From NCBI RefSeq assembly GCF_013186535.1, contig NZ_JABMCZ010000003.1, positions 2,046,001-2,110,000 on the forward strand: a DNA stretch of 64,000 bases. Direction: 5' to 3'. A program made the position numbers and the translations under genes. This DNA is from Nocardia terpenica. GTDB taxonomy: Bacteria > Actinomycetota > Actinomycetes > Mycobacteriales > Mycobacteriaceae. Shown one piece after another: positions 41,915 to 50,208 of the stretch (positions are counted from its first letter, which is position 1; each line of letters opens with the position of its first letter). A model generated the notes under the pieces. It was not told the origin of the DNA and did not search any database. It worked only from the letters and a program-made list of their open reading frames with translations.

Positions 41915-43122
41915 GGCGCGGGTGGTTCGGCAGTGCGGAAGGCGGCGATCTCGTCGCGCAGCGCCCGCGCCGCGGCACTGCGCGTATCGAGATGTTCACC
42001 CACCTGGCGCATGCTCGCGGCCACCGGATGGATGCGCTGCTCCGCGGGCAGATCCAGCACCGGGCGCAGGATCTCACCGGCCTCCTCGACCGCGTGGCGG
42101 CCGATGCGGGCCATGGCCACATCGACCCGCGCCAATGCCTCGTCGCCGTAACTGCGTTCGTCGCTCGGGCCCGAGGCGTAGGCCGCGATGGCCTGCCCGG
42201 CCCAGCGCTCGGCGTCCGCGTGCGCGCCCATCAGCCGGAACGTGGTCCCGGCGTAGTAGGCCGCCTTGGTGGCCGGAAATCGCAGCACCCCACCGAATCC
42301 CGTGACCTCGTCGACGGCGGCGGGGCGCTCGGCCTCGCGCTCGGCCCGCGTGATGGCGGCCCGGGCGTCGGCGAACCGGCCCAGCCGCGCCGCGCAGCGC
42401 GCCTCCAGGGCCGCCAGCCGCACGCTCTGCTCGCCCGCGGGGGCGGTCACCGCGCCCTGGCGCGCGAAATCCAATGCGCGAGCGGGGTTTCCGCTCCATT
42501 CGGCGATGAGGGCCTTGGTGCCCGCCACCCAGGCCAGCAGCGGCAGGTGCTCGGCCCGGCGCGCCAGCCGCTCGGCCGCCAGCGCGTGCTGCATGGCCGC
42601 GATGGAACCGCCCAGATTTCCGGACAGCTGGGCCAGCAGCGCCACCGCCACCCCGCCCAGGAACATCAGGTCCCGGGCTCGCGCGGGGGTGGGGCCGCAG
42701 CGCAGCGACTGCCACACCTGATCGCGCAGCAGCATCAGGTCCGTGAACAGCGGCTGCGGTGGGGCGTGGACGTAACAGATTGCGATGCGGGCGATCTCGT
42801 AGTGGACACCGTCGATCGAGAGCTGCCCGGCGCGGTCGTCGCTCGCCCAGTCGGCGAAGGCGAGCGACTCGGTCGCCGCGGCGGTGATCCCGTCCGGTGC
42901 GCTCGCGTCGCACTCGGTGGCCAGGCGCACCAGCGCGCCGCCGGCGTCGAGCTCGGCGTCGAGCTCGTGGACCAGGCGCAATGCCGGTTTGCGGACCCCA
43001 TTTTCGATGCGCGATAGCGCACCGACGTCGTAGCGGATACTGCGGGCCAGGCCGCGCAGGGTGCGGTTACGTTGTAGGCGAAGCCGTCTCAGCTCGCCTC
43101 CGAAGGCATGCCAATCGTTCAT
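41911..43122 (-). CDS. XRE-family regulator with helical-repeat sensor domain
   Basis: 403 aa. N-terminal HTH (LRRLRLQRNRTLRGLARSI, then YDVGALSRIENGVRKP, residues about 9-50). The rest is a long all-helical, TPR-like region (AMQHALAAERLARRAEHLPL, RAAITRAEREAERP, WAGQAIAAYASG) typical of actinomycete regulators that bind peptides or small ligands. ATG 43122 (MNDWHAFGGELRRLRLQRNR). Coupled to the phosphotransferase. The upstream region carries 10-bp-spaced direct repeats, possible sites for its own binding. Confidence 0.85.
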   Translation of the reverse strand: MNDWHAFGGELRRLRLQRNRTLRGLARSIRYDVGALSRIENGVRKPALRLVHELDAELDAGGALVRLATECDASAPDGITAAATESLAFADWASDDRAGQLSIDGVHYEIARIAICYVHAPPQPLFTDLMLLRDQVWQSLRCGPTPARARDLMFLGGVAVALLAQLSGNLGGSIAAMQHALAAERLARRAEHLPLLAWVAGTKALIAEWSGNPARALDFARQGAVTAPAGEQSVRLAALEARCAARLGRFADARAAITRAEREAERPAAVDEVTGFGGVLRFPATKAAYYAGTTFRLMGAHADAERWAGQAIAAYASGPSDERSYGDEALARVDVAMARIGRHAVEEAGEILRPVLDLPAEQRIHPVAASMRQVGEHLDTRSAAARALRDEIAAFRTAEPPAP

Positions 43123-43172
43123 TTCGCTAACTTCTGTGTCGCAGTGGATTTTTCGACCAGCGTTGCGACCCC

Positions 43173-43198
43173 CTGGCAACTACTGGCAACACGGCAAC
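43173..43198. promoter_or_regulatory. Phased direct repeats CTGGCAAC
   Basis: CTGGCAAC at 43173-43180 and 43183-43190, then a related CGGCAACG at 43192-43199, spaced about 10 bases so that they face one side of the helix, 50-75 bases before the XRE start (43122). A likely regulator-binding array; no test possible here. Confidence 0.4.
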
Positions 43199-43374
43199 GC
43201 TATCGCACTTTCCTGAACTGCAAGCACAATTGCACGCACATTCGGCGTTGCGATTCGGCGTGTCATGCTGAATGTCCGGCCTGTCGCAGTAGACGTGGTG
43301 GAGGGGACCGTGTTGGTGCGATGAGCGCGGCGACCGCCTCGGACGGCTACGAGCGACTTCGGAGCAAGGATCTC

Positions 43375-43566
43375 ATGAACGACGTGACGAAAATGCGGCG
43401 GAAGCGGCGGAGCTTCACGAAGATATCGGCCTATTGCGCGGGCGCCAACCAGGGGCGGCGCGCCGCGCGGCGGGCCCGCTGGGCGCAGCACTGCGCGACC
43501 GTGCCGATCCAGGTCGGCCCCGCGCCGTCGGACGGCGCGGGATCGGAGGTACCACTATCGGCGTAG
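43375..43566 (+). CDS. Small basic hypothetical protein (63 aa)
   Basis: ATG 43375 has AAGGA 5 bases upstream (an in-frame ATG at 43321 lacks a site). The product is strongly basic (MNDVTKMRRKRRSFTKISAY, GRRAARRARW) with two Cys, then an uncharged Ser/Pro/Gly tail. It could bind nucleic acid, but no family is recognised. It precedes the 3-hydroxybutyrate dehydrogenase gene by 40 bases on the same strand. The 250 bases upstream hold only the phased repeats. Confidence 0.45.
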   Translation: MNDVTKMRRKRRSFTKISAYCAGANQGRRAARRARWAQHCATVPIQVGPAPSDGAGSEVPLSA

Positions 43567-43606
43567 CCGATCCGCAGTGATACTCGTTCCGGGAGGTGGT
43601 CGCGAA

Positions 43607-44353
43607 ATGACCGATCTGACAGGACGTTCCGCCCTGGTCACCGGCGGCGCGAGCGGAATCGGCGCGGCCTGCGCGCGCGAGCTCGCGGCGCGGGGAGCCG
43701 CGGTGACCGTCGCCGATATCGACGGGCCGGGCGCGAAGGCGCTGGCGGGCGAGATCGGCGGCACCGCGTGGGCCGTCGATCTGCTCGATGTCGCGGCGCT
43801 GGAGGATGTGCGGCTCGAGGTGGACATCCTGGTCAACAATGCGGGCGTGCAGACCGTCAGCCCGATCGAGGACTTTCCGCCCGCGCGGTTTCGGGCCATG
43901 CTCGCGCTGATGGTGGAGGCGCCCTTCCTGCTGGTGCGGGCGGCGCTGCCGCACATGTACCGGCGGGGATTCGGCCGGATCGTGAATATCTCGTCGGTGC
44001 ACGGGATCCGGGCCTCCGAATACAAGGTGGCCTATGTGACGGCCAAGCACGCGCTGGAGGGGCTGTCCAAGGTGACGGCGCTGGAGGGCGGGCCGCACGG
44101 GGTCACCAGCAACTGCGTCAATCCTGGTTATGTGCGAACACCACTGGTGGACAAGCAGATCGCCGACCAGGCCCGGGCGCACGGGATTGCGGAGCGGGAG
44201 GTGATCGAGCGGGTGCTGCTCACCGACAGCGTCGTGAAACGCCTCGTGGAACCGGAAGAGGTTGCGGCACTGGTGGGTTGGCTGGTGTCCGACCATGCGG
44301 GCATGGTGACCGGGGCGTCGTATCCGATGGACGGCGGCTGGAGCGCGCGCTGA
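43607..44353 (+). CDS. 3-hydroxybutyrate dehydrogenase
   Basis: SDR that interconverts D-3-hydroxybutyrate and acetoacetate. 248 aa. TGGASGIG cofactor loop (12-19), NNAG, catalytic Tyr143/Lys147 in YKVAYVTAKHALEGLSKVTA, and the run NCVNPGYVRTPLVDKQIADQ that is diagnostic for this subfamily. ATG 43607; GGGAGG lies about 10 bases upstream. Probably used for ketone-body or polyhydroxybutyrate carbon. Convergent with the M28 peptidase. Confidence 0.88.
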   Translation: MTDLTGRSALVTGGASGIGAACARELAARGAAVTVADIDGPGAKALAGEIGGTAWAVDLLDVAALEDVRLEVDILVNNAGVQTVSPIEDFPPARFRAMLALMVEAPFLLVRAALPHMYRRGFGRIVNISSVHGIRASEYKVAYVTAKHALEGLSKVTALEGGPHGVTSNCVNPGYVRTPLVDKQIADQARAHGIAEREVIERVLLTDSVVKRLVEPEEVAALVGWLVSDHAGMVTGASYPMDGGWSAR

Positions 44354-44360
44354 TCCCGCG

Positions 44361-46616
44361 CTACAGGCCCGGTACCCGGCCGAAGACGATGGCCTCGCTG
44401 TCCTGCCGGAAGAAGATGTCCGGCGGGACGGTACCCAGTGCCGCCAGCTTCGAATCCGGGAGATAGGTGCGGTCGAGCACGGTCAGCGGCAGCGGCCCCG
44501 CGGGTGCGGTGAGGTCGATGTCGATGCCCTCGGCGGGTGGGGCGTAGAACAGCACGCCCCGCCTCGGCACCGGCGTGAATTCCCGCCCGGCCACGCGCAG
44601 CGACCGCACCTCGGTGTCGTAGCGCAGCTCCAGGGCGGTCGCACCGCGCGGCGAGCGCACGCGCAGCCGGACCGTTCGCTGACCGGATTCGGTGCTGTCG
44701 GACACGATGTCGACGATCGGCGCGGGCAGCGCCTGCGCCGGGGCGGGGCGGCTGGCGACCGCCTGCGGCAGCAGCTCGGCGAACTGTCCTGTGGGCGGGT
44801 GCTTGTCGAGGAAGCCACCGGTCCAGCGATTGGGCGCGGTACGGGACATCCACCGTGCCTCCTGCCGGTCGGCGTCCAGCGCGTACACCAGCTGCGACAT
44901 CAGCGGGTGCCGGTCGTCGAAGCGGTCCACCGCCAGCCCGGCCGCGGTCGCGGCGACGGTGAGCAGCACCGCCGTCGCCGGAATCAGTGCGACCCGCCGC
45001 CGCGGCCACGCCTGGGCGAGCGGCAGCAGCAGGAGGCCGCCGAGCAGGGCCAGGGTGGGAGCCGCCAGGTACGGCGCGCCAGAAATCCCGGCCGCCAGCG
45101 CCGTCCAGACCGTGCCGCCGACCTGGACCGCCGCCGGGATCAGCGACAGCGTCAACACGGGCAGCCGCCAGGCCCGCGGCAGCACGAGGGTCGCCGCGAC
45201 ACCCAGGGCCGCAATGCAGGTCGGGATCACGAAGACCACCGCCGCGGTCGGCGCGAGGGCGGCCGCCGCCGCGCTCACCACCGCCGCCGACGCCAGCAGG
45301 CCCACATGCGCGGCCGTCGGGCCGAACCATCGCCGCGACAGCAGAAATCCCGCGATGAGCACCGCGACGGCCAGCACGACCACCGCCGCGTAATAGCACC
45401 CGGGCCGATACGGATCACCGAACAGCGGCCGATAGTCGGGCCGGACGGCCAGCACCGCCGCCCACAGCCCGTACACCGCCGCCATGGTGATCGGCACGGC
45501 GGCGAATGCCGTTGCCGCAGCGCCCACTACGCCCCGCACCGACGCCTCGCCGGACCTGCGCACCTGGACGATCACCCACACCACCGCCAGCAGCGCGAGC
45601 ACGGCGAGCGCTATTACCGCCCACACCGGAATCATCAGCAGCGGCCCGAACGGCAGCGAGAGGTAGGCGCGATTCGGTTCGTCCGCGGCGGTGAGGTCCC
45701 GGCCGCCGAATTCCCGGGCGAGCGCGAGGGTGTTGTCTCCCATCCGCTGCACGGTCGCCGGATCCACGTGCGCCGGATCGTCGAAGGGGTTGTGGTAGTA
45801 GGCGCTTCGCTGCGCGTAGGCCCAGTCCAGCACGCGCAGGCCGCCGGGCTGGAACGCGGCGTAGTCGGTATTGCTCGAGGTCTGGTCACCGGCGAGCGCG
45901 GTCGACAGCGAATCGGTGTTCGGATACGGCGCGCTCGCGGCGACCGCGTCGATCAGGCGGCCGTCCGGGCGGGTGGTGCGCCACAGCACCGGGGCGCCAC
46001 CCGCGCCGCGGGCCTCCAGATTGACGACCACCCCGCCGCGCAACTCGTCTCGATGCGCGGCGACGTACGCCTCCGCGCCGAGCGTTCCGTTCTCCTCGCC
46101 GTCGGTGAGCAGGACCACGACGGAATTGCGCGGGGTGGCATGGGCGGCGCGCAGCGCGCGCACCGTCTCCAGAATCGTCGCCACGCCGACCCCGTCGTCG
46201 TTCGCGCCGGGGCCGGAGGGCACCGAATCGTAGTGTGCCGTCAGGAACACCGTTCCGGTGGGCGCGCTGCCCGGTATGCGGGCGACGATATTGTCCACCC
46301 GGCCCATGGCCATCACATCGCGATGGAACGCCTCGGGCCACCGGCCGACGCCGCTCTGAATCTCGGTGTCCAGACCGAGGTTTCGCAGCTCGCCCACCAG
46401 ATGGTCACGGACCCGGTCGTGTTCGGCGCTACCCGCCGGATGCGGCCGGGCGGCAATGGCCGTCACCGTCCGCAATGCCCGCTCGGCGCTGAATGTATCG
46501 GCGGGCGCGGATGCCGGGCGGTGTCCGTGCGGTTGCTGAGCCCATGCCGTCGCGACCGCCACGATCATCAGCACGGCGAAGGCCGCGACACCCGATATCC
46601 GTGGTCCAAAGCGCAT
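44361..46616 (-). CDS. M28-family membrane metallopeptidase
   Basis: 751 aa. Signal anchor at the start, then an extracytoplasmic zinc peptidase domain: His128 (LTAHYDSVPSG), bridging Asp140 (GANDDGVG), Glu174/Glu175 (DGEENG) and later His ligands (AYYHNPFDDPAHVD). About eight membrane helices (roughly 325-585) and a C-terminal beta-rich extracellular domain follow. The layout matches the FXNA/ER-metallopeptidase-1-like bacterial proteins. Likely an aminopeptidase facing the outside. Single gene. Confidence 0.88.
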   Translation of the reverse strand: MRFGPRISGVAAFAVLMIVAVATAWAQQPHGHRPASAPADTFSAERALRTVTAIAARPHPAGSAEHDRVRDHLVGELRNLGLDTEIQSGVGRWPEAFHRDVMAMGRVDNIVARIPGSAPTGTVFLTAHYDSVPSGPGANDDGVGVATILETVRALRAAHATPRNSVVVLLTDGEENGTLGAEAYVAAHRDELRGGVVVNLEARGAGGAPVLWRTTRPDGRLIDAVAASAPYPNTDSLSTALAGDQTSSNTDYAAFQPGGLRVLDWAYAQRSAYYHNPFDDPAHVDPATVQRMGDNTLALAREFGGRDLTAADEPNRAYLSLPFGPLLMIPVWAVIALAVLALLAVVWVIVQVRRSGEASVRGVVGAAATAFAAVPITMAAVYGLWAAVLAVRPDYRPLFGDPYRPGCYYAAVVVLAVAVLIAGFLLSRRWFGPTAAHVGLLASAAVVSAAAAALAPTAAVVFVIPTCIAALGVAATLVLPRAWRLPVLTLSLIPAAVQVGGTVWTALAAGISGAPYLAAPTLALLGGLLLLPLAQAWPRRRVALIPATAVLLTVAATAAGLAVDRFDDRHPLMSQLVYALDADRQEARWMSRTAPNRWTGGFLDKHPPTGQFAELLPQAVASRPAPAQALPAPIVDIVSDSTESGQRTVRLRVRSPRGATALELRYDTEVRSLRVAGREFTPVPRRGVLFYAPPAEGIDIDLTAPAGPLPLTVLDRTYLPDSKLAALGTVPPDIFFRQDSEAIVFGRVPGL

Positions 46617-46705
46617 ACCGCGATCTTAGGGGTGATTTCCGGGCGGAAGCTTCGGCCGTGTGCCCCCAGTTCCGGTGTCTCACCACCCGGTTCCGGTCGA
46701 TTAGC

Positions 46706-48178
46706 TCACCGGTCGAACGGCCGGACATCGGCGGGGGAGCGGTACGGCTGCCACGTCCGGAGGCCGGGGCCGTTCGGGGAACCGGTCGCCACGAATGCCG
46801 CCAGCGCGCCGCCGAATGCCGTCGCGAGGGCGTGGTCGGCCGCGCTTACCGTGCCGAGCATCGGCGCGTTCGGGTAGGCGTCGAAGGTGCCGAACAGGAA
46901 CGGCAATTCGGCGCAGTGCACGGCGCCCAGCTCGTAGAGGTCCGGGACGGGTCGGCGGCCGAAACGGTAGATGTGTGCCGGATTGCCCTGGGCCGCAACG
47001 AGAGCGGCGAACTCGGCGGCGGGTTCGCTGCTGAAGCGGTCGGTCGCGACGGCCGTCAGCACCGCGGCCGGGTCGGCATCCGGGTGTGCGGCTTCGTATT
47101 TCGCGTACCGCTCCGCGCCCGCGCCGTCGGTGAGGCCGTCGAGAATGCGGACCGCCTCGTCGCGGGTGGCGGTGCGGACCATCGGATTGAACGCGTAGAA
47201 GGAGGCCATTTCGTCGTCGGTGGTGCCGAGCAGCACGTCCTTGTCGGCCAGCGCGCCGCGCGCCACCGCGTCCCGGAAGGGCTCGGGGTGTCCCGCACCG
47301 CCCAGCACCGGATACAGGGCCGGTGCGACCGAGCCCGGTCGCGCGGTCGCCGCAGCGAGCCGGGCATTGGCGGCCAGTAACCGGCTCACCGGCAGTTCCC
47401 GAAGCCGTTTCGCCACATCGGAATTCGCGGCAATACCCAGGATCTCGAGATACGCCGCGACCGTCGGGGCCGCCTCGGCCGGGGTCGGCGACGACAGGCC
47501 CCACGGCCCGGACTGCCCGATCACGCGGCGCACCAGGGGAGCGGTCGCCGGATCGGTGGCCAGCGCCATGGCCGAGAACGCACCGGCCGACTGGCCGCCC
47601 ACGGTGATCCGGCCCGGATCGCCGCCGAACGCCGCGATGGTGTCGGCCACCCAGCGCAGCGCGGCGGCCTGGTCCTGGGAACCGAGATTGTCGGCCCCGA
47701 TCTCGGGCAGGTACAGATACCCCAGCGGCCCGAGCCGGTAGTTGGCGGTGACGACCACGATGCCGCCCAGCGCCGCCAGCCGGGCCCCGTCGTACCAGTC
47801 CCAGCCGCCGCTGCCGCTGGTGAAGCCGCCGCCGTGGAACCAGAGCAGCACCGGCCGCGACGCATCCGGCGCGGCGTCGGGGGTCCAGACGTTCAGGGTC
47901 AGGCAGTTGTTCTCGGCCCAGTTCGGCACCCGGGTGCCCGCCACGGCCTCCAGCCGCGACGGCCACTGCGGCGCCGCGGGACCGGCCGCGGCGGCGTCGC
48001 GGATGCCGGTCCACCCCGAATGCGGTTGCGGCGCGGCGAATCTCAGATCTCCGACCGGCGCGGCGGCGAACGGGATGCCGCGGAAGGCGAATGCGCCCGC
48101 GGCCGTCGCCACGCCGCGCACCGCACCCGAGGCCGTCTCGACGACCGGCCGCTGCCGACTGTCCGAAAGAGTGCTCAT
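46706..48178 (-). CDS. Type-B carboxylesterase
   Basis: Alpha/beta hydrolase, 490 aa, no signal peptide. Oxyanion region LLWFHGGGFTSGSG (111-124), nucleophile Ser197 in VGGQSAGAFSA (Gln replaces the usual Glu of GESAG), and the late catalytic His region AVHCAELPFLFG. Hydrolyses carboxylic esters; substrate unknown. ATG 48178 opens MSTLSDSRQRPVVETASGAV. Divergent from an Lrp/AsnC regulator only 77 bases away, which is the obvious candidate controller. Confidence 0.88.
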   Translation of the reverse strand: MSTLSDSRQRPVVETASGAVRGVATAAGAFAFRGIPFAAAPVGDLRFAAPQPHSGWTGIRDAAAAGPAAPQWPSRLEAVAGTRVPNWAENNCLTLNVWTPDAAPDASRPVLLWFHGGGFTSGSGGWDWYDGARLAALGGIVVVTANYRLGPLGYLYLPEIGADNLGSQDQAAALRWVADTIAAFGGDPGRITVGGQSAGAFSAMALATDPATAPLVRRVIGQSGPWGLSSPTPAEAAPTVAAYLEILGIAANSDVAKRLRELPVSRLLAANARLAAATARPGSVAPALYPVLGGAGHPEPFRDAVARGALADKDVLLGTTDDEMASFYAFNPMVRTATRDEAVRILDGLTDGAGAERYAKYEAAHPDADPAAVLTAVATDRFSSEPAAEFAALVAAQGNPAHIYRFGRRPVPDLYELGAVHCAELPFLFGTFDAYPNAPMLGTVSAADHALATAFGGALAAFVATGSPNGPGLRTWQPYRSPADVRPFDR

Positions 48179-48223
48179 GACAGAGGTCTACCGCCCGATG
48201 GTCCAACGCGGACATGGTTGCGC

Positions 48224-48240
48224 ACTACTTTGCGGATAGT
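48224..48240. promoter_or_regulatory. Lrp-type dyad between esterase and AsnC genes
   Basis: ACTACTTTGCGGATAGT: ACTA and TAGT half sites with a 9-base centre, the size usual for Lrp/AsnC operators, in the 77-base gap between the divergent starts (48178 and 48256). Likely shared operator. Confidence 0.45.
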
Positions 48241-48255
48241 CCGACATCGCCGGGC

Positions 48256-49224
48256 ATGAGACAGTGGATTATGCGACAGAGGCTCGACCCGACCGAGCAG
48301 CGGCTGGCCGCCGCCCTGCTGGCCGCCCCGCGCGCCTCCTGGCGCACCCTCGGTCGCTGCCTCGGCCTGTCCGAGCGCACCGTCCTGCGCCGGGCCGCCC
48401 CGCTCTACGCCGACGGGACCCTGCGCGCCACGGTGGTGCGCAATCCCGCGTGCTTCCCGGCGCTGACACCGGTGGCGCTTCGAGTTCGCTGCCGCCCCAA
48501 TAGAATCGGCGCGGTCGCCCGCGCCCTGGCCCGCCGCCCGGACACCGTCTGGGTCGAAATCCTCGGCGGCGGCGACGAACTCGGCATCGTGGTCTTCCTC
48601 GACGACCCCGCCGCCCGCAATACGCTGCTGCTGCGGGACCTGCCCGCGACCTCCGCCGTCGACTCGTGGACCGCGCAGAATCTGTTGCGGGTCTTCCCGA
48701 CCGCCTTCGAATGGACCGGCGGGCTGCTGTCGGACACCGAGATCGCGAGCCTGAGAGCCCTTCGGCCGCAGCCGATTCCGGGTCCACCGCCCGCCGTCGA
48801 CCACGACCTGCTCGCGGCCCTCACCGCCGACGCCCGTTCGGGCTACGGCGAATTGGCCGCCGCCACCGGCATGACCGCCGCCACCGCCCGGCGGCGGCTC
48901 GAGGCCCTGCTGCGCGGGCAGGTGATCCGCGTCGCCACCGAGCTCGATCTCGCCCTGCTCGGTGTGCACGCCGAGGCCCTGCTGTGGCTGACCGTCCCGC
49001 CCGGCGACCTCGAACACGCCGGGCGGACCCTGAGCGCACACCCCAGCGTGCGCTTCGCCGCGGCCACCACCGGCGCCACGAACCTGCTCGTCGCCGTCGC
49101 CGCGGCCGACCTCACCGGCCTGTATGCCTTCCTGACCGACACGCTGGGCACGCTCGGCCGGTCGACCAGCGTGGAGACGGTGCCGATCCTGACCACCGTG
49201 AAGCGGACCGGGTTGATGCGGTGA
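48256..49224 (+). CDS. Lrp/AsnC-family regulator, double-length
   Basis: 322 aa, twice the usual 150. Two HTH/RAM units in tandem: the first HTH WRTLGRCLGLSERTVLRRAA near 26-45, followed by ALTPVALRVRCRPNRIGAVA. The second HTH is YGELAAATGMTAATARRRLE near 197-216, followed by a RAM-like LLGVHAEALLWLTVPPGDLE and TGATNLLVAVAAADLTGLYA. Start ATG 48256; ATG 48271 is equally possible and neither has a ribosome binding site. It probably regulates the divergent carboxylesterase, sensing an amino acid or related ligand. Confidence 0.85.
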   Translation: MRQWIMRQRLDPTEQRLAAALLAAPRASWRTLGRCLGLSERTVLRRAAPLYADGTLRATVVRNPACFPALTPVALRVRCRPNRIGAVARALARRPDTVWVEILGGGDELGIVVFLDDPAARNTLLLRDLPATSAVDSWTAQNLLRVFPTAFEWTGGLLSDTEIASLRALRPQPIPGPPPAVDHDLLAALTADARSGYGELAAATGMTAATARRRLEALLRGQVIRVATELDLALLGVHAEALLWLTVPPGDLEHAGRTLSAHPSVRFAAATTGATNLLVAVAAADLTGLYAFLTDTLGTLGRSTSVETVPILTTVKRTGLMR

Positions 49225-49229
49225 CGCGG

Positions 49230-49439
49230 CTACTCGATGCCCAGGGTGACCTCTGTCGACTTGATCAGGACCTTGACCTGGGCGCCCTCGGCCAGGCCGA
49301 GGTCTTCGACGGCATCGCGGGTGATCGAGGAGGTGATCTCGTCGCCGCCGGTCAAGCGGACCCGCACCACCGCCATCGCCTCGCCGCGGGTCACCGATAG
49401 GACGGTTCCGTCGAGCTGATTTCGTGTGCTCAGTCGCAT
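49230..49439 (-). CDS. TOBE-domain molybdate/tungstate-binding protein (molbindin-like)
   Basis: 69 aa, a single TOBE/molbindin domain (MRLSTRNQLDGTVLSVTRGE, then AVVRVRLTGGDEITSSITRD, AVEDLGLAEGAQVKVLIKS, TEVTLGIE). Single-domain molbindins oligomerise to store molybdate or tungstate in the cytoplasm. No modABC genes are visible nearby. ATG 49439. Convergent with the AsnC gene, 5 bases between stops. Confidence 0.9.
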   Translation of the reverse strand: MRLSTRNQLDGTVLSVTRGEAMAVVRVRLTGGDEITSSITRDAVEDLGLAEGAQVKVLIKSTEVTLGIE

Positions 49440-49593
49440 GCCGGTGAGCCTACGCAGGACGGCGCGGAACCGGACGAGTGTGACGAAGGCGTGTCGAATC
49501 TGAGAGAAATCATAGGAACGGCACAGGTTGCCACCAGGAGCGTTGGGCAGGCTCGACACAGACGGATGCTCTCGACGACAAGTGAGGTGCGCG

Positions 49594-49947
49594 ATGGTCG
49601 AGTTCGAGCTCACGGGAACGACGGTGACGGTGCACGTGCAGGGCGCGCACCGATTCCTGTCGCTGCGCGAGGAACTGCGCTTCGACCTGTCGAACATCAC
49701 CGCGGTCGTCCCGGCCGAGGTGGACCGCCGCCCGCCGTGGGTGCGCACCCCCGGCACGTTCTTCCCCGGCGTCATCGCCGCGGGCACCTTCCGCGGCAAG
49801 GGCCGCAAGGAATTCTGGGACACCCTCTTCGACGGCCGCGCGGTCCGAATCGAACTGAGCGGTACCGATTTCACCCGCCTCGTCGTCGACGTCGACGACA
49901 TCGAGGCGACCATGGGACTGCTGCGCTCCGATGCGGCGGCGGCTTAG
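49594..49947 (+). CDS. Conserved hypothetical protein (117 aa)
   Basis: ATG 49594 follows GAGGTG. Predicted beta-rich, PH-like domain: MVEFELTGTTVTVHVQGAHR, then FFPGVIAAGTFRGKGRKEFW and RAVRIELSGTDFTRLVVDVD, ending in a helix DIEATMGLLRSD. Such small proteins are widespread in actinomycetes without known function. No signal peptide. Followed by palindromic element E. Confidence 0.7.
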   Translation: MVEFELTGTTVTVHVQGAHRFLSLREELRFDLSNITAVVPAEVDRRPPWVRTPGTFFPGVIAAGTFRGKGRKEFWDTLFDGRAVRIELSGTDFTRLVVDVDDIEATMGLLRSDAAAA

Positions 49948-49995
49948 TCGCGATGGTCCGACTTGCCCTGATGCCCGGGCGTGTGTGCCCCGATG

Positions 49996-50020
49996 GCCCC
50001 GGCGTGCTTTTGGCCGGGGC
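49996..50020 (+). repeat. Palindromic element, copy E
   Basis: GCCCCGGC (49996-50003), loop GTGCTTTTG (50004-50012), GCCGGGGC (50013-50020). Third stem position T-to-C with its partner A-to-G, so pairing is kept. It lies 48 bases after a stop and about 190 bases before the next gene, both on the plus strand. Confidence 0.92.
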
Positions 50021-50208
50021 ATAACGGGCGAACTGTACTGTCACACTGCTGACTTGCGGTTGCCGCCTTCGGCGTGTCGTGCGCGCCACGCCGACACGAG
50101 GCCCGAATCGGCAAATCTACAGTTTCGCTAGCGGCACCGAATCGACTATTAATGTCCTGTGCCGTTCCCACTCGTGATCATGTATGCGCCACCGCATCTG
50201 ACTGGGCG

